A DNA stretch of 64,000 nt from Bradyrhizobium sp. Ai1a-2 (lineage in GTDB: Bacteria > Pseudomonadota > Alphaproteobacteria > Rhizobiales > Xanthobacteraceae): the NCBI RefSeq assembly GCF_000426245.1, contig NZ_AUEZ01000002.1:233972-297971 (forward strand), in the 5' to 3' direction. Positions within the stretch are counted from its first letter, which is position 1; each line of letters opens with the position of its first letter. This document shows positions 39,949-51,102 of the stretch, piece after piece. Below the pieces are notes generated by a model. The model ran no database searches and was not told where the DNA came from. It worked only from the letters and a program-made list of their open reading frames with translations. The translations under genes and the position numbers were made by a program.

Positions 39949-40034
39949 GGGCGTCCCCAGATGGCAGAGGTAACTACCATTGGTGGACGAGGATGGTTTC
40001 CGAAGGGTTAATGGATTGCGGAAGTTTTGAAGCG

Positions 40035-41435
40035 TCACACCACTGGCTTGACGCCGGGCAGCGCTGTCACGAGGTCGCGGAAGGCGGCGCCGCGGATTTC
40101 GAAATTGCGGTACTGGTCGAACGAGGCGCAGGCAGGCGACAGCAGCACGACAGCATCCGCAAGCCCGGAGGCTTCCGCGTCACGCGCTGCGTTGGCGACT
40201 GCCACATCCAGTGTCTGCGAGATCTCGTGCGGCACGGCGTCGCCGAGCGTGCCGGCAAATTCCTGCGCCGCCTCGCCGATCAGATAGGCTTTGCGGATGC
40301 GCGGGAAATAGCCGGTCAGGCTGGTGATGCCGCCGGCCTTCGGCTTGCCGCCGGCAATCCAGAAGATATCGGAGAAGGAGGACAGCGCATGCGCCGCCGC
40401 ATCCGCATTGGTGCCCTTGGAGTCGTTGACGAACAGCACGTTGCCGCGGCGGCCGACCTGCTCCATGCGGTGCGCGAGGCCGGGGAAGCTGCGCAGGCCG
40501 TTCTGCAGCACATCCGTCGGGATGCCCATCGCCAGCGTGCAGGCCGCAGCGCATGCTGCGTTCTGCGCATTGTGCAGGCCGCGCAGCGAGCCGATGCCGC
40601 CCAGCCGCGCGACCTCGCTGCGCGCAGCGCCAGACGCAAGCACGATGGTCTCATGTTCGACATAGATGCCGTCGGGCAGCGGGTTCCTCACGGACACCCG
40701 CACCACGCGCTTGCCTGACCGATCGAGGCGATCGGCGATGTTGCGGCAGAAGATGTCGTCGACGCCGACGATCGAGGTGCCGCCCGGCTGCACGCCCGCC
40801 ACCAGCCGTTCCTTCACCGCGGCATAATTCTCCAGCGTGCCATGGCGATCGATGTGGTCCTCGCTGACATTGAGCAGGATGCCGACGGACGGATCGAGCG
40901 AGGGCGTGAGGTCGATCTGGTAGGACGACATCTCGATCACATGCACGCGCCCCATCCGCGGCGGCTCCAGCGACAGGATCGCAGTGCCGATATTGCCGCC
41001 CATCTGGGTGTCGTAGCCGGCGACCTTCATCAGATGCGCGATCAGCGCTGTCGTGGTCGACTTGCCGTTGGTGCCGGTGATGGCGACGAACGGCGCTTGC
41101 GGCGCGTGACGCCGTCGCTCGCGGCAGAACAGTTCGACGTCACCGATCACCTCGACGCCGGCCTGGCGTGCCAACAGCACGCTCCAATGCGGCGCCGGAT
41201 GAGTCAGCGGCGCGCCGGGGGTCAGGATCAGCGCGGCGAAATTCGCCCATGAGACCGAGCGCAGATCGGCGGTGACGAAGCCGGCCTGCGCGGCCTTGGT
41301 GACGTTGTCGGAATTGTCGTCGGCAGCGATTACCTCCGCCCCGCCCGCCTTCAGCGCCTGGCAGCTCGCAAGCCCCGAACCGCCGAGCCCGAACACGGCG
41401 ACCGTCTTGCCCGCGAAAGAAGTGACTGGGATCAT
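40035..41435 (-). CDS. murD: UDP-N-acetylmuramoyl-L-alanine--D-glutamate ligase
   Basis: A 466-residue Mur ligase adding D-Glu. The N-domain has [19 protein letters not shown]; the ATP loop is [19 protein letters not shown] (about 122); [11 protein letters not shown] and [19 protein letters not shown] follow. The C-domain has [17 protein letters not shown] and [19 protein letters not shown]. The start overlaps the mraY stop by 4 bp. Confidence 0.97.
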   Translation of the reverse strand: MIPVTSFAGKTVAVFGLGGSGLASCQALKAGGAEVIAADDNSDNVTKAAQAGFVTADLRSVSWANFAALILTPGAPLTHPAPHWSVLLARQAGVEVIGDVELFCRERRRHAPQAPFVAITGTNGKSTTTALIAHLMKVAGYDTQMGGNIGTAILSLEPPRMGRVHVIEMSSYQIDLTPSLDPSVGILLNVSEDHIDRHGTLENYAAVKERLVAGVQPGGTSIVGVDDIFCRNIADRLDRSGKRVVRVSVRNPLPDGIYVEHETIVLASGAARSEVARLGGIGSLRGLHNAQNAACAAACTLAMGIPTDVLQNGLRSFPGLAHRMEQVGRRGNVLFVNDSKGTNADAAAHALSSFSDIFWIAGGKPKAGGITSLTGYFPRIRKAYLIGEAAQEFAGTLGDAVPHEISQTLDVAVANAARDAEASGLADAVVLLSPACASFDQYRNFEIRGAAFRDLVTALPGVKPVV

Positions 41436-42538
41436 CGCAGCTTCAGCGTGGAAAGGCCGGCGAGAGCCAGCATCACGGAGATGATCCAGAAGCGGATCAC
41501 GATCTGCGGCTCGGTCCAGCCTTTCTGCTCGAAATGGTGGTGCAGCGGCGCCATCCGGAACACGCGCTTTCCGGTGAGCTTGAAGGAAGCCACCTGCACG
41601 ATCACCGAAACCGCCTCCAGCACGAACAGACCACCGATCACCGCCAGCACGATCTCATGCTTCACCGCGACCGCAGTTGCCCCCAGCATGCCGCCGAGGG
41701 CGAGCGAGCCGGTGTCGCCCATGAAGATCGAGGCCGGCGGCGCGTTGAACCACAAGAATCCAAGTCCCGCTCCCAGCACGGCGCCGCAGAGCACCGCGAG
41801 CTCGCCGGTGCCGGCGACGTAGTTGATCTGCAGATAGTCGGAGAACACCGCGTTGCCGGTGAGATAGGAGATCATGCCGAAGCTGGCGGCCGCGATCATC
41901 ACCGGAACAATGGCGAGACCGTCGAGGCCGTCGGTCAGGTTCACCGCGTTGCCCGCGCCGACCATGACGAAGGCGCCGAAGATCACGAAGAACCAGCCGA
42001 AATTGAACACCATGTCCTTGAAGAAGGGAATCGCAAGCGAGGTCGAAGACACGTCGCGGCCGAGCCGCACCAGCGCGTAGCAGGCGGCGAGCGCGATGAT
42101 CGCCTCGATCGCAAGCCGCAGCTTGCCGGCAAAGCCGCTGTGGCTCTGCTTGGTGACCTTCAGATAATCGTCATAGAAGCCGACGAAGCCGAAACCCAGC
42201 GTCACCGCCAGCACGATCCAGACATAGGGATTGATCGGGTTGGCCCAGAGCAGCGTCGCCACCACCACGCCGGACAGGATCATCAGGCCGCCCATGGTCG
42301 GCGTGCCCTTCTTGGTGATCAGGTGCGATTGCGGGCCGTCGGTGCGGATCGGCTGGCCCTTGCCCTGGCGCAGCCGCAAATGATCGATGATCCAGGGCCC
42401 GAACAGGAACACGAACAGCGCGCCCGTCACCATCGCCCCGCCGGTGCGGAAGGTGATGTAGCGGAACACGTTGAGCGCTCCCCGGAACACCCCGAAGCCG
42501 GGCACCGTGTTGGAAAGGTCGATCAGCCAATAAAACAT
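41432..42538 (-). CDS. mraY: Phospho-N-acetylmuramoyl-pentapeptide transferase
   Basis: A 368-residue membrane enzyme with about 10 helices that makes lipid I from UDP-MurNAc-pentapeptide and undecaprenyl phosphate. Motifs: [16 protein letters not shown] (about 75), [16 protein letters not shown] (catalytic Asp pair), [30 protein letters not shown], and the His-rich loop [11 protein letters not shown]. It is coupled to murD by overlap and sits 10 bp after murF. Confidence 0.98.
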   Translation of the reverse strand: MFYWLIDLSNTVPGFGVFRGALNVFRYITFRTGGAMVTGALFVFLFGPWIIDHLRLRQGKGQPIRTDGPQSHLITKKGTPTMGGLMILSGVVVATLLWANPINPYVWIVLAVTLGFGFVGFYDDYLKVTKQSHSGFAGKLRLAIEAIIALAACYALVRLGRDVSSTSLAIPFFKDMVFNFGWFFVIFGAFVMVGAGNAVNLTDGLDGLAIVPVMIAAASFGMISYLTGNAVFSDYLQINYVAGTGELAVLCGAVLGAGLGFLWFNAPPASIFMGDTGSLALGGMLGATAVAVKHEIVLAVIGGLFVLEAVSVIVQVASFKLTGKRVFRMAPLHHHFEQKGWTEPQIVIRFWIISVMLALAGLSTLKLR

Positions 42539-42548
42539 TAATATATGC

Positions 42549-43982
42549 CTATACCGCTTCTTCGTGCGCGGCTTTGCCGGGAAAGCGCTTTTCCAGCGCG
42601 TTGACGATCCGCTTCATCTTCGAACCCAGCGATCCCTTGACCATGACAGCGTCGCCGGGGCGGATGGCCGCGACCGCCTGGCTCTCCAGACTCGCCGAAC
42701 TATCGGCATAGCCCCCCCGCCTTCCCGTGGAAAGAGCGTCCCAGAGGTTGCGCATCAGCGGACCACAACAATAAACGAGGTCGATATTGTTGGCGTTGAC
42801 GACCTCGGCCAGGCCACGATGCAGCGCAGCGCCGGTCGGCCCGAGTTCGAGCATGTCGCCGAGCACGGCGATGCGGCGGCCGTGTGGGCCGAGCTGGGCC
42901 TGCCCGAGCACGTTCAGCGCCGCCGCCATCGACGCCGGATTGGCATTGTAGCTCTCATCGATCAGCGTCGCCTCGCCGGCGCCGACGTCGAGCATGCGCC
43001 GCGCACCGCGGCCCGCCGGCGGCTCGAGCTGCGACAGCGACAATGCCGCGCGCGCAAGGTCCGCGCCGATCAGCGACGCGCCGGCGAGCACGGCGAGCGA
43101 GTTCATCGCCATATGGCGGCCGGGCATGCTGATCTTGTAGGTGACGTCGTGGCCGAGGATGCTGGCATGCACGGCGGAGCATGTCGCGTGCAGCGAGACA
43201 TCGAGCAGCCGCGCGTCGGATTGCGCGTCAGTGCCGAAGGAAACGATGCGTGAAATGCCGAGTTCCTTTGCACGCGCTTGAAGCCTTGCGAATTGGGCAT
43301 TGTCGCGGTTGAGCACGACCGCTCCATCGGGCTCGAGACCCAGAAAGATCTCCGCCTTGGCATCCGCGATCTCTTCGATGCCGGAGAAGAATTCCAGATG
43401 CACCGGCTCGACGGTGGTGATCACGGCAACATGCGGCCGCACCATCTTCACCAGTGGCGTGATCTCGCCGACATGGTTCATGCCGATCTCGAACACCGCG
43501 AAGCGCGCCGCTGCCGGACAGCGCGCCAGCGACAGCGGCACGCCCCAATGATTGTTGAAGGAAGCAACGGAGGCATGCGTCTCGCCTTGCGCCGAAAGCA
43601 CGTGCCGGAGCGCTTCCTTGGTCGAGGTCTTGCCGACCGAGCCGGTGACCGCGATGATCCTGGCCTTGAGCCGCGCGCGCGAAGCGTGGGCAAGATCGAC
43701 GAGGCCGCCGAGCACATCGTCGACAATCAACAGCGGTGCATCGGCGGGGAACTTTTCGCGCTGCGCGCTTTCGACCACCGCGAGCGCAGCGCCCGCCTTC
43801 AACGCGGCCTCGACAAAGCTGTGGCCGTCATGCACATCGCCCTTGATGGCGAAATAGGCCTCGCCCGGCCGAAGCGTGCGGCTGTCGATGGAAAGACCGG
43901 TGACGCCGGAGGGCAAACGCCCCTGGGTTTCGGCGCGCATCGCGTCCGCCATTGCCGCCGATGTCCAGAGTGGCGTGCTCAT
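42549..43982 (-). CDS. murF: UDP-MurNAc-tripeptide--D-Ala-D-Ala ligase
   Basis: A 477-residue Mur ligase that adds the terminal D-Ala-D-Ala. N-domain [23 protein letters not shown] loop [19 protein letters not shown] (about 110); [12 protein letters not shown] and [11 protein letters not shown] are MurF hallmarks; the C-domain has [20 protein letters not shown] and LGDMLELG. The ATG at 43982 overlaps the murE stop by 4 bp. Confidence 0.97.
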   Translation of the reverse strand: MSTPLWTSAAMADAMRAETQGRLPSGVTGLSIDSRTLRPGEAYFAIKGDVHDGHSFVEAALKAGAALAVVESAQREKFPADAPLLIVDDVLGGLVDLAHASRARLKARIIAVTGSVGKTSTKEALRHVLSAQGETHASVASFNNHWGVPLSLARCPAAARFAVFEIGMNHVGEITPLVKMVRPHVAVITTVEPVHLEFFSGIEEIADAKAEIFLGLEPDGAVVLNRDNAQFARLQARAKELGISRIVSFGTDAQSDARLLDVSLHATCSAVHASILGHDVTYKISMPGRHMAMNSLAVLAGASLIGADLARAALSLSQLEPPAGRGARRMLDVGAGEATLIDESYNANPASMAAALNVLGQAQLGPHGRRIAVLGDMLELGPTGAALHRGLAEVVNANNIDLVYCCGPLMRNLWDALSTGRRGGYADSSASLESQAVAAIRPGDAVMVKGSLGSKMKRIVNALEKRFPGKAAHEEAV

Positions 43983-45436
43983 GCGACCCTCGCTTCCAGC
44001 GCCGCGGCCACGGCCTCATGATCGCTGAACGGCAGCGTCTTGTCGCCGATAATCTGTCCGACTTCATGCCCCTTGCCGGCGATCAAAAGCACATCGCCCG
44101 GCTGCAATGCGGCGATGCCGGCCCTGATCGCTTCCGCGCGATCGCCGATTTCGCGGGCGCCCTTCGCCGCGGCGAGGATGGCAGCACGGATCGCCGCCGG
44201 ATTCTCGCTGCGCGGATTGTCGTCGGTGACGATGACGCTGTCCGCATTGTCAGCGGCAATCGCGCCCATCAGTGGACGCTTGCCCGCATCGCGATCACCG
44301 CCGGCGCCGATGACGACGATCAACTTGCGCTTGGCATAGGGCCGCAGCGCCTGCAGCGCCTTGGCGAGCGCGTCCGGCTTATGCGCGTAGTCGACGAAAA
44401 TCGGTGCGCCGTTGCGCTCGCCGACGCGTTCGAGCCTGCCCTTGGCACCCTCGAGATGTTCGAGGCTTGCGAAGACGGCATCGGCGTCGCTGCCGGTGCC
44501 GATCGCGAGGCCGGCGGCCACCAACGCATTCTCGATCTGAAATTCACCGACCAGCGGCAAATGGATGGCGCGCTTCCGGCCATGGTGCTCGACGGTCAGC
44601 TTCTGCGCAAAACCATCGATCGAAGCGTCGACCAGGCGAATGCCATCCTCGCCATCGGCGTTGCGGCCAACCGTGATGATCCTGAGCTTGCGTTTACGCG
44701 CCGCATCGATCACCTCAGGCGAACAATCATGATCGGCCGAAATCACGGCCGCGCCGCCATCCATCACGAGATCGCGGAACAGCCGCAGTTTCGCGTTCAG
44801 ATAGTGCGCCACGTCGGGGTGATAATCCATGTGGTCGCGCGACAGGTTGGTGAAGCCGCCGGCGGCGACGCGCACGCCGTCAAGGCGGTACTGGTCGAGC
44901 CCGTGTGAGGACGCTTCGAATGCGAGATGCGTGACGCCATCGCGCGCGATCTCGTCGAGCTGGCGATGCAGCTCGATCGGATCAGGCGTGGTCAGCGAGC
45001 CATAGACCGTACGCTTCGGCGACACCAGGCCGATGGTGCCGATGCTCGCGGCATCGTGCCCCAGTCGCTGCCAGATCTGGCGCGTGAAGGCCGCCACCGA
45101 TGTCTTGCCACTGGTGCCGGTCACCGCCGCAATCGTCTCGGGTTGGCGCGGGAAAAATTTCGCCGCAGCCAGCGCCAAAGCGCGGCGCGGATTGGGTGTC
45201 ACGACGAAAGGCACGCGCAGACCGACTTGCGGCTGATGCTCGCCCGCAACCGCGACCGCGCCCGCGGCAATCGCGGCATCGACGAAGCGCGCCCCGTCGG
45301 TCTTGTAGCCCGCGAGCGCGAAGAACACATCGCCCGGCTTCACCGTGCGGCTATCAGCCGTCACCCCTCCGATCTCGACGGCTTCCGCCTGCGGATCGAT
45401 CGTGGCATCAGCGCTGAAAAGGTCGCGAAGTCTCAT
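43979..45436 (-). CDS. murE: UDP-MurNAc-L-Ala-D-Glu--2,6-diaminopimelate ligase
   Basis: A 485-residue Mur ligase. ATP loop AVTGTSGKTSVAAFTRQIW (about 112); EASSHGLDQYRLDGV; LSRDHMDYHPDVAHYLNAK. The signature VTDDNPRSENP carries DNPR, which marks meso-diaminopimelate specificity, as expected for this group. ATG 45436 (MRLRDLFSADATID) is the natural start. A palindromic repeat occupies the 128-bp gap to ftsI. Confidence 0.97.
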   Translation of the reverse strand: MRLRDLFSADATIDPQAEAVEIGGVTADSRTVKPGDVFFALAGYKTDGARFVDAAIAAGAVAVAGEHQPQVGLRVPFVVTPNPRRALALAAAKFFPRQPETIAAVTGTSGKTSVAAFTRQIWQRLGHDAASIGTIGLVSPKRTVYGSLTTPDPIELHRQLDEIARDGVTHLAFEASSHGLDQYRLDGVRVAAGGFTNLSRDHMDYHPDVAHYLNAKLRLFRDLVMDGGAAVISADHDCSPEVIDAARKRKLRIITVGRNADGEDGIRLVDASIDGFAQKLTVEHHGRKRAIHLPLVGEFQIENALVAAGLAIGTGSDADAVFASLEHLEGAKGRLERVGERNGAPIFVDYAHKPDALAKALQALRPYAKRKLIVVIGAGGDRDAGKRPLMGAIAADNADSVIVTDDNPRSENPAAIRAAILAAAKGAREIGDRAEAIRAGIAALQPGDVLLIAGKGHEVGQIIGDKTLPFSDHEAVAAALEARVA

Positions 45437-45504
45437 GATCTTCCAGTCCGGCCGGCTGCTCAGACGTGACGGCACCCGTCGTAGCGTCGCCCCGCTTTCC
45501 GTTT

Positions 45505-45553
45505 GAGCATGATCCCCGTGGAAACCCCGCATCCGCGCTTCCGGATCATGCCC
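45505..45553. repeat. GAGCATGATCC palindromic repeat (family 7)
   Basis: GAGCATGATCC and GGATCATGCCC pair around a 27-base middle. It is related to the copy near 59853-59932, which ends GATCATGCTCAAAC. It lies between ftsI and murE. Confidence 0.55.
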
Positions 45554-45564
45554 TGCCCCACGCC

Positions 45565-47310
45565 TTACTGGGTTGTCCTCGATGCCGCAAGAATAAGGCG
45601 GTCGGACGGCGGCAGGTCAAATCGCGGCTCGAGCCCCAAAAGCGGCGCAATACGGGCGATGACCTTGCCGCCGGTCGGGACCGCGTTCCAGCCCGAGGTG
45701 ATGAAACCATGGGTCTCCGGCAGCGCCTTCGGCTCGTCCAGCATCACCAGCAGCTGGTACTTCGGATTATCGGCCGGCAGGATGGCGGTGAAGGAGTTCA
45801 GCACCTGCTTCTTGGAATAGCGGCCGCCCACCACCTTTTCCGCGGTGCCGGTCTTGCCGCCGATATAATAACCCTTGACGTCGGCCGACTTGGCGGTCCC
45901 GATCTCGGCATTAAGGCGCATCAGATAACGGATCTTGTCCGACGTCTCGGGCTTGATCACCCGCTTGGCCGTCGCCTTCGCGTCTTCCTCCGAGCGCTTC
46001 AGGAAGGTCGGCGGAATCAGATAGCCGCCATTGACCATCGCATTGATGCCCATCACCGCCTGCAGCGGTGCAACTGCGATGCCATGGCCGAAAGAGATCG
46101 TGATCGTGTTCAATTCGCCCCAGCGCTTCGGCACGATCGGCGATGCGCTCTCCGGCAGTTCGGTCCGGAGCCGGTCGAGCTGGCCGACCTTCTTCAGGAA
46201 CGCCTTGTGCGCCTCGACTCCTTGCGCAAGCGCTATGCGCGCCGCGCCAACGTTGGAGGAGAAGGTGAACACTTCCGAGAGCGAGATCGCCCGGCCCAGC
46301 GGATGGGTGTCGTGGATCGCGAACTTGCCGTAGTGCAGCGCGCCGCGCGCGTCATACATGGTGTGGAGCGTCGCCTTGCCCGAATCCAGCGCCATCGCCA
46401 GCGTCAGCGTCTTGAAGGTCGAGCCCATCTCGAACACGCCCGTGGTCAGGCGGTTGATGCGATCGGGATCGTGCGCTTCCTTCGGGTTGTTCGGATCGAA
46501 ATCGGGCAGCGACACCAGCGCGACGATCTCGCCGGTCCGGACATTGGAGACGAGGCCCGAGGCCGCCTTTGCCTTGTACTTCTCCTTGGCCTTCAGGAGC
46601 TCGTCGCGCAGTGCGTGCTCGACGCGCAGATCGATCGACAGTTCCACCGGCTTCTGCAAGCGGTCGGTGGCAAAGCCCGCGCGATGCAGATCAGCCAGAC
46701 CGTTATTGTCCAGCCACTTCTCCATGCCGGCGATGCCCTGGTTGTCGATGTTCACGAGACCGATCAGGTGGGCAACGGTAGAGCCGGTCGGATAAATGCG
46801 CCTGTTCTCGCGCAGGAAGCCGATGCCGGGAACGCCGAGGCGGTGGATATCCTGCTGCTGCTGCGGCGTGATCTCGCGCTTCAGCCAGACGAAACCTTTT
46901 CGCGAGGACAGGCGGTCGCGCACTTCGACGGTGTCGAGGTCGGGCAGCGTCGCTGTCAGAAGTTCGATCGCCTCGTCCTTGTCGATGATGCGGCGCGGCT
47001 CGCCGAACAGGCTCGGCGCCTTGACGTCGGTCGCGAGGACTGCGCCATTGCGGTCGATGATATCAGGACGCGCGGTCGCGATCGCATCCTGCGCGGCAGT
47101 GCGGCGCGCGCCATGGCTGTCGGCGCCGATCGCGAACAACACCAGCCGCCCGGCAATGATGGCGTAGACCGCCGCAAAAGCGACGATCGCGAGGCCGACA
47201 CGGGCGCGCGCCTTCGCGCTGCGGTCGACATTCCGCCCGTAGAGCAGGCCCCGGATCAGCCGCTGCCGCCACGGCTCGGCCGGCTTTGTGCTTGGCGCGC
47301 GGTCGGTCAT
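45565..47310 (-). CDS. ftsI: Peptidoglycan D,D-transpeptidase FtsI (PBP3)
   Basis: A 581-residue class B penicillin-binding protein, the septal cross-linking partner of FtsW. A membrane helix ([20 protein letters not shown], about 40-60) precedes the dimerisation domain ([20 protein letters not shown]). The transpeptidase has the three active-site motifs: STFK in [15 protein letters not shown] (about 305), SSN in [14 protein letters not shown], and KTG in [15 protein letters not shown] (about 490). The start overlaps the ftsL stop by 4 bp. Confidence 0.97.
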   Translation of the reverse strand: MTDRAPSTKPAEPWRQRLIRGLLYGRNVDRSAKARARVGLAIVAFAAVYAIIAGRLVLFAIGADSHGARRTAAQDAIATARPDIIDRNGAVLATDVKAPSLFGEPRRIIDKDEAIELLTATLPDLDTVEVRDRLSSRKGFVWLKREITPQQQQDIHRLGVPGIGFLRENRRIYPTGSTVAHLIGLVNIDNQGIAGMEKWLDNNGLADLHRAGFATDRLQKPVELSIDLRVEHALRDELLKAKEKYKAKAASGLVSNVRTGEIVALVSLPDFDPNNPKEAHDPDRINRLTTGVFEMGSTFKTLTLAMALDSGKATLHTMYDARGALHYGKFAIHDTHPLGRAISLSEVFTFSSNVGAARIALAQGVEAHKAFLKKVGQLDRLRTELPESASPIVPKRWGELNTITISFGHGIAVAPLQAVMGINAMVNGGYLIPPTFLKRSEEDAKATAKRVIKPETSDKIRYLMRLNAEIGTAKSADVKGYYIGGKTGTAEKVVGGRYSKKQVLNSFTAILPADNPKYQLLVMLDEPKALPETHGFITSGWNAVPTGGKVIARIAPLLGLEPRFDLPPSDRLILAASRTTQ

Positions 47311-47708
47311 TGCTGATCTCCCTGCTGCGCGGGCTCTCGTACCGATCCGGTCACGCCCTCCTGGTCGGCGGCAGCCTCGATGGTGTTGATCATCGCGCCA
47401 ATCGGATCGGGCGAGCCCGGTCGTGCGAAGTTCGGCGGTCGTTCGGGCAGATTCTTCAACGAGTCATATTGATTGGCGCTGAGCGGCTTCAACGCGAGAT
47501 GGCGCTCGGCGAGGCCCTGCAGCCTCATCGGCGAGTCGAGCTTGGCCCATTCGGCGCGCAGGCCCGCGATCGCGTCACGCTGCTCGCGAATTTCGGCGTT
47601 CAGCCGCAGCACACGTTCGGTACGGGACGTCGATTCCATCTTGATGCGGTAGACATAGGCTGCACAAACCACGAGGAAGCCGATCACGAGGAAGTGGAGG
47701 ATGCGCAT
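47307..47708 (-). CDS. ftsL: Cell division protein FtsL
   Basis: A 133-residue bitopic protein. An immediate membrane helix (MRILHFLVIGFLVVCAAYVY) is followed by a coiled coil (RTERVLRLNAEIREQRDAIA to about 65) and the LDSPMRLQGLAERHLAL block typical of FtsL-like proteins, then a Pro-rich tail. Small and weakly conserved, but the position between rsmH and ftsI is diagnostic. It forms a complex with FtsQ and an FtsB-like protein and activates FtsWI. Confidence 0.88.
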   Translation of the reverse strand: MRILHFLVIGFLVVCAAYVYRIKMESTSRTERVLRLNAEIREQRDAIAGLRAEWAKLDSPMRLQGLAERHLALKPLSANQYDSLKNLPERPPNFARPGSPDPIGAMINTIEAAADQEGVTGSVREPAQQGDQQ

Positions 47709-47711
47709 GCG

Positions 47712-48704
47712 CTAGCCTCCCCTCATCACGCGTTCGAGCGTCGGCCATGACGGCGGCGCACTCTCGGCATGCGCCGATGCTTCCGTGCGCTCGGCGGCGC
47801 GCAATTTGGCCGACCGCGCCCGAGGATTGGCCGCGATCTCGTCCTCGGACGGCGTCAGCGGACGTTTTGTCAGAATCTTGAAGCTCGGCGCCAGCTGCGC
47901 CACTTCGGGCAGATGCCGCGAGCCGCTGGAAACCTTGCCGCGCTCAGCCAGGAAATTCTTGACGATGCGGTCTTCCAGCGAATGGAACGACACCACCGCC
48001 AGCCGCCCGCCCGGCTTCAGCACGTGCTCAGCGGCGGTAAGCGCGCGCTGCAATTCGTCGAGCTCTTCGTTGACGAAGATGCGCAGCGCCTGGAACGTCC
48101 GCGTCGCCGGATGGATCTCGTTCGGCTTGGAACGGACGACCCTGGCGACGATGTCGGCGAGCGCTTGCGTCGTGGTGATCGGCGCTTCCTTGCGCGCGGC
48201 AACGATGGCGCGCGCCACCCCGCGCGAGTGCCGCTCCTCGCCGAAGAGATAGATGATGTCGGCAAGATCGCGCTCGGATGCGGTCGCGATCACGTCCGCC
48301 GCGGTCGGCCCCGCATGCCCCATCCGCATGTCGAGCGGACCCGACAGGCGGAACGAGAAGCCGCGCGCGGCCTGGTCGAGCTGCATCGAGGAGACGCCGA
48401 TGTCCATCACCACGCCGTCGACGGCGTTGAGGCCCTGGGCAGCGCAGATGTCGGCGAGATTGGAGAAGCGGTCCTCGACCAGCGTCAGCCGGCCATCGGC
48501 CCGATCGACCAGATCGAAACCGCCTGTGATCGCCGACCGGTCGCGGTCGATGCCGATGACGCGGGTTCCAGGCACGGCGAGGATCAGGCGGCTATAGCCG
48601 CCGGCGCCGAAGGTGGCGTCGACATAGATGCCGCCGTCACGCGGATCGAGCATCTCGACCGCCTCGCGGCCAAGCACGGAAATGTGTGGCGCAACCGGCG
48701 TCAT
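47712..48704 (-). CDS. rsmH: 16S rRNA m4C1402 methyltransferase RsmH (MraW)
   Basis: A 330-residue SAM enzyme that N4-methylates C1402 of 16S rRNA. Motifs: [36 protein letters not shown] (SAM loop, about 28), [28 protein letters not shown], and [20 protein letters not shown] with [14 protein letters not shown] 48704 ([12 protein letters not shown]) is chosen over the long upstream frame. It opens the dcw block; no mraZ precedes it. Confidence 0.96.
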   Translation of the reverse strand: MTPVAPHISVLGREAVEMLDPRDGGIYVDATFGAGGYSRLILAVPGTRVIGIDRDRSAITGGFDLVDRADGRLTLVEDRFSNLADICAAQGLNAVDGVVMDIGVSSMQLDQAARGFSFRLSGPLDMRMGHAGPTAADVIATASERDLADIIYLFGEERHSRGVARAIVAARKEAPITTTQALADIVARVVRSKPNEIHPATRTFQALRIFVNEELDELQRALTAAEHVLKPGGRLAVVSFHSLEDRIVKNFLAERGKVSSGSRHLPEVAQLAPSFKILTKRPLTPSEDEIAANPRARSAKLRAAERTEASAHAESAPPSWPTLERVMRGG

Positions 48705-49251
48705 GCGTCGGCTCCGGAGATTGTCCGGCGTGTAGGGTCGAAACTGGACACGGACCAGCCCATGGCGCCTCGAATGGTTGCGCGTCGCGCCGCGGTTCCA
48801 ACTGAGCAACCGCGGCACAAAGCACACGCCGGTTCCCATATCAGGCCGCAAATCCTGATTTCCGACCGGAGTTTGCTGGGCTGCCATGGGATTTCGCGCG
48901 CAAGCGGGCCTCGGCCGTCCCTCAAATACCGGTTCGGCTATTCACCACTTAGTAACGGCACTTAGCGTTAAGAAAGCGTTGCCGAATCCGACACGGTTTC
49001 TTTTGCTTTTTAACCACACATGGAACCGGCTGCTGCGCACCGTCCACAGGCAGGTCTAAAATCCGCGAGATGTGCGCGTCATGTGATTGCACCCATGGCA
49101 GGGTAAAGGAATAGTAAATTCGAGGCTGTCCGGATATCGCAGGGCTGCCGTACCGCTGCCGGGTTTGAGATTTTGGATGCCGTCTGGTTCGTTCACGTCA
49201 GCTGATTCGAAGCGTCAACGCGCCCTTCCGGTTCCCAGGGCCCTAGCCGAC
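48705..49251. other. Divergent promoter region between rsmH and the amidase gene
   Basis: There is no convincing gene in 547 bp. An A+T-rich core (about 48945-49020) contains GCGTTAAGAAAGCGTTGCC, a partial TTAA-N7-TT match, and TTTTTAACC. It probably carries the promoter of the whole dcw block and that of the amidase. Confidence 0.5.
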
Positions 49252-50037
49252 ATGAAGACCTTTACTCCAGATTCCTCCATCGTCTCCGATGTCATCCCGT
49301 CGGTGAATTTCGGCGAACGCGCCAACAACCGGCAGCCCGACATGATCGTGCTGCACTACACCGGCATGCCGGACGTCGAAGGCGCCATCGCGCAGCTCTG
49401 CACCGCCGGCACCGAGGTCTCCGCACATTATATTGTGCTTGAGGATGGCCGCATCGTGCAATGCGTGCCGGAGAGCAAGCGCGCCTGGCACGCCGGCGTG
49501 TCCTGCTGGGCCGGCGAAGAGGACATCAATTCCTGCTCGATCGGTATCGAGATCATCAACCGCGGCCATGACTGGGGCTATCCGGATTATCCGCTGCGCC
49601 AGATCGCAGCAGTGATCGCGCTGTGCCGCGGCATCATGCTTCGTCGCAACGTGCCTTCGTATCGCGTGCTCGCTCATTCCGACGTCGCGCCGGCGCGCAA
49701 GAAGGATCCCGGCGAAAAGTTCCCGTGGCATTCGCTCGCCAATTCCGGTGTCGGGCACTGGGTTCAGCCTGCGCCGATCGTGCGTGGGGAGACGCTCCAG
49801 CTGGGCGCGATCAACGACAACGTCACCAACATGCAGAAGGCGTTCGCCCGCTACGGCTACAACATCCCGACCAACGGCAAGTTCGACGGCCCCACCATGG
49901 AAGTCGTCACCGCCTTCCAGCGCCATTTCCGCCAGGCGCGCGTCGACGGCATCGTCGATCGCTCAACCATGGCCACCTTGCACGCGCTGCTGGAGAGCCT
50001 GCCGCCGGAAGCCGCAACAGAGGTTGCGGCGAAGTAG
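49252..50037 (+). CDS. N-acetylmuramoyl-L-alanine amidase (AmpD/AmiD type) with peptidoglycan-binding domain
   Basis: A 261-residue amidase_2 enzyme that cuts the MurNAc-L-Ala bond. Zinc ligands are expected at the His of IVLHYTGMPDVEGA (about 38) and the His of VLAHSDVAPARKKDPG (about 150). The core also has SAHYIVLEDGRIVQCVPESK and SIGIEIINRGHDWGYP. A C-terminal peptidoglycan-binding domain (NVTNMQKAFARYGYNIPTNG to the end) follows. The start at 49252 gives a cytoplasmic-type N-terminus; an upstream ATG at 49177 would add 25 residues. It diverges from rsmH, so it may be coordinated with division. Confidence 0.9.
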   Translation: MKTFTPDSSIVSDVIPSVNFGERANNRQPDMIVLHYTGMPDVEGAIAQLCTAGTEVSAHYIVLEDGRIVQCVPESKRAWHAGVSCWAGEEDINSCSIGIEIINRGHDWGYPDYPLRQIAAVIALCRGIMLRRNVPSYRVLAHSDVAPARKKDPGEKFPWHSLANSGVGHWVQPAPIVRGETLQLGAINDNVTNMQKAFARYGYNIPTNGKFDGPTMEVVTAFQRHFRQARVDGIVDRSTMATLHALLESLPPEAATEVAAK

Positions 50038-50067
50038 GCCTCCTGCATACCTGTCTCGTGTTGCGCT

Positions 50068-51102
50068 TCAGCCTGCGGATACGCCCGCCTTTGCCCGGCT
50101 TATTCCGAGAGCCAAAATGCGATGCAGCAGGTCCGGGTAGTCGAGTCCATCATGCTGAGCCGCCGTAGCGAACTCCTGGCTTTTCGCGATTTCGGGGTTG
50201 GGGTTCGCTTCAATGAAATACGGAGTGCCATCGGCTGCGAGGCGAAAGTCGATGCGCGCGTATCCATCAAGCCCCAGTGTTCGATAAATGCGTTTCGCTA
50301 TTCGCTGAATACCGGCGGATACGTCCGGCGAAAGGTTGTTGGCGGGACCATCTGCAATTCCAACACGTTCCTGATAACTGGTATCGTGTTTGACTTTTTC
50401 AGTGGCTATGTGCCGTGCCCCGTGACCGCCCATGCTGCCAAATTTCAATTCCCAAACCGGCAGAACTCGCAGCCGATTGTTGCCGAGCACGCCGACATAG
50501 AGCTCGCGTCCCTCGATATACTGCTCGGCGATGGCAGCAGTCCCGATCCGCTCGTGGATGAAGGCGACTCGCTCTGCGAGCTTCTCGTCCGTATCGACGA
50601 TGGATGCCTGCGAGATACCCAGGGATCCATCCTGGTTCAGGCTCTTGACGATGAGCGGCAGCGCGAGACGCGCTGGCCGTTTGACCTTGCGGCGCATCGG
50701 GAACACGGCGAAGGCCGGCACCGGGATCCGGCGATGGTGCACCAATGTCTTGGACAGATCCTTGCCGCGCGCCAGGATCAGGCCGCGCGGGTTACACCCG
50801 GTATATGGGATCTTCATCAGCTCCAGATAGCTTGCGATGTGCTGGTCATACACGACCTCGTTATGAAATTCCTCCAGCAGTGTGAATACCACGTGCGGCT
50901 TGAAACCATCGATCTCGTCGCGCACCGGCTTGATTTCCTCCTGCACGCCGAGCGGGCGAACGTCATGGCCGGCCGCGCGCAAGGTGCTCACGACGTCGTA
51001 TTCTGTTTTCCATTCGTTGATTTGCCGCGCGGTGTATCCGTCGGTCGACTCCGGGGGAACGAAGTCTGGATGCATGAGCACTAGAACGCGAAGGCGTCTC
51101 AT
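50068..51102 (-). CDS. ATP-grasp enzyme (D-Ala-D-Ala ligase-like), paired with a metallopeptidase
   Basis: A 344-residue ATP-grasp protein. The N-domain begins RRLRVLVLMHPDFVPPESTD and has FTLLEEFHNE where Ddl has a Gly-rich HG loop. Central: IPYTGCNPRGLILARGKDLS, LPLIVKSLNQDGSLGISQAS (Lys of the ATP site), AEQYIEGRELYVGVLGNNRL. C-domain: LGLDGYARIDFRLAADGTPY followed by FIEANPNPEIAKSQEFA (metal-binding Glu/Asn). It is not the cell-wall Ddl, which is at 34097. ATG 51102 forms an ATGA overlap with the upstream peptidase gene; ATG 51114 is an alternative. The substrate is unknown; a peptide or amino acid ligation is the likely chemistry. Confidence 0.85.
   Translation of the reverse strand: MRRLRVLVLMHPDFVPPESTDGYTARQINEWKTEYDVVSTLRAAGHDVRPLGVQEEIKPVRDEIDGFKPHVVFTLLEEFHNEVVYDQHIASYLELMKIPYTGCNPRGLILARGKDLSKTLVHHRRIPVPAFAVFPMRRKVKRPARLALPLIVKSLNQDGSLGISQASIVDTDEKLAERVAFIHERIGTAAIAEQYIEGRELYVGVLGNNRLRVLPVWELKFGSMGGHGARHIATEKVKHDTSYQERVGIADGPANNLSPDVSAGIQRIAKRIYRTLGLDGYARIDFRLAADGTPYFIEANPNPEIAKSQEFATAAQHDGLDYPDLLHRILALGISRAKAGVSAG

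Noticed and set aside
41534..42541. 335-codon open frame antisense to mraY
   Set aside because: A long shadow frame caused by high G+C. Its translation is His/Arg/Gln-rich without any domain, while mraY on the other strand has all its motifs.
48701..48925. Possible mraZ in the region upstream of rsmH
   Set aside because: The frame gives a Arg/Cys-rich translation with none of the MraZ (AbrB-like) repeats.
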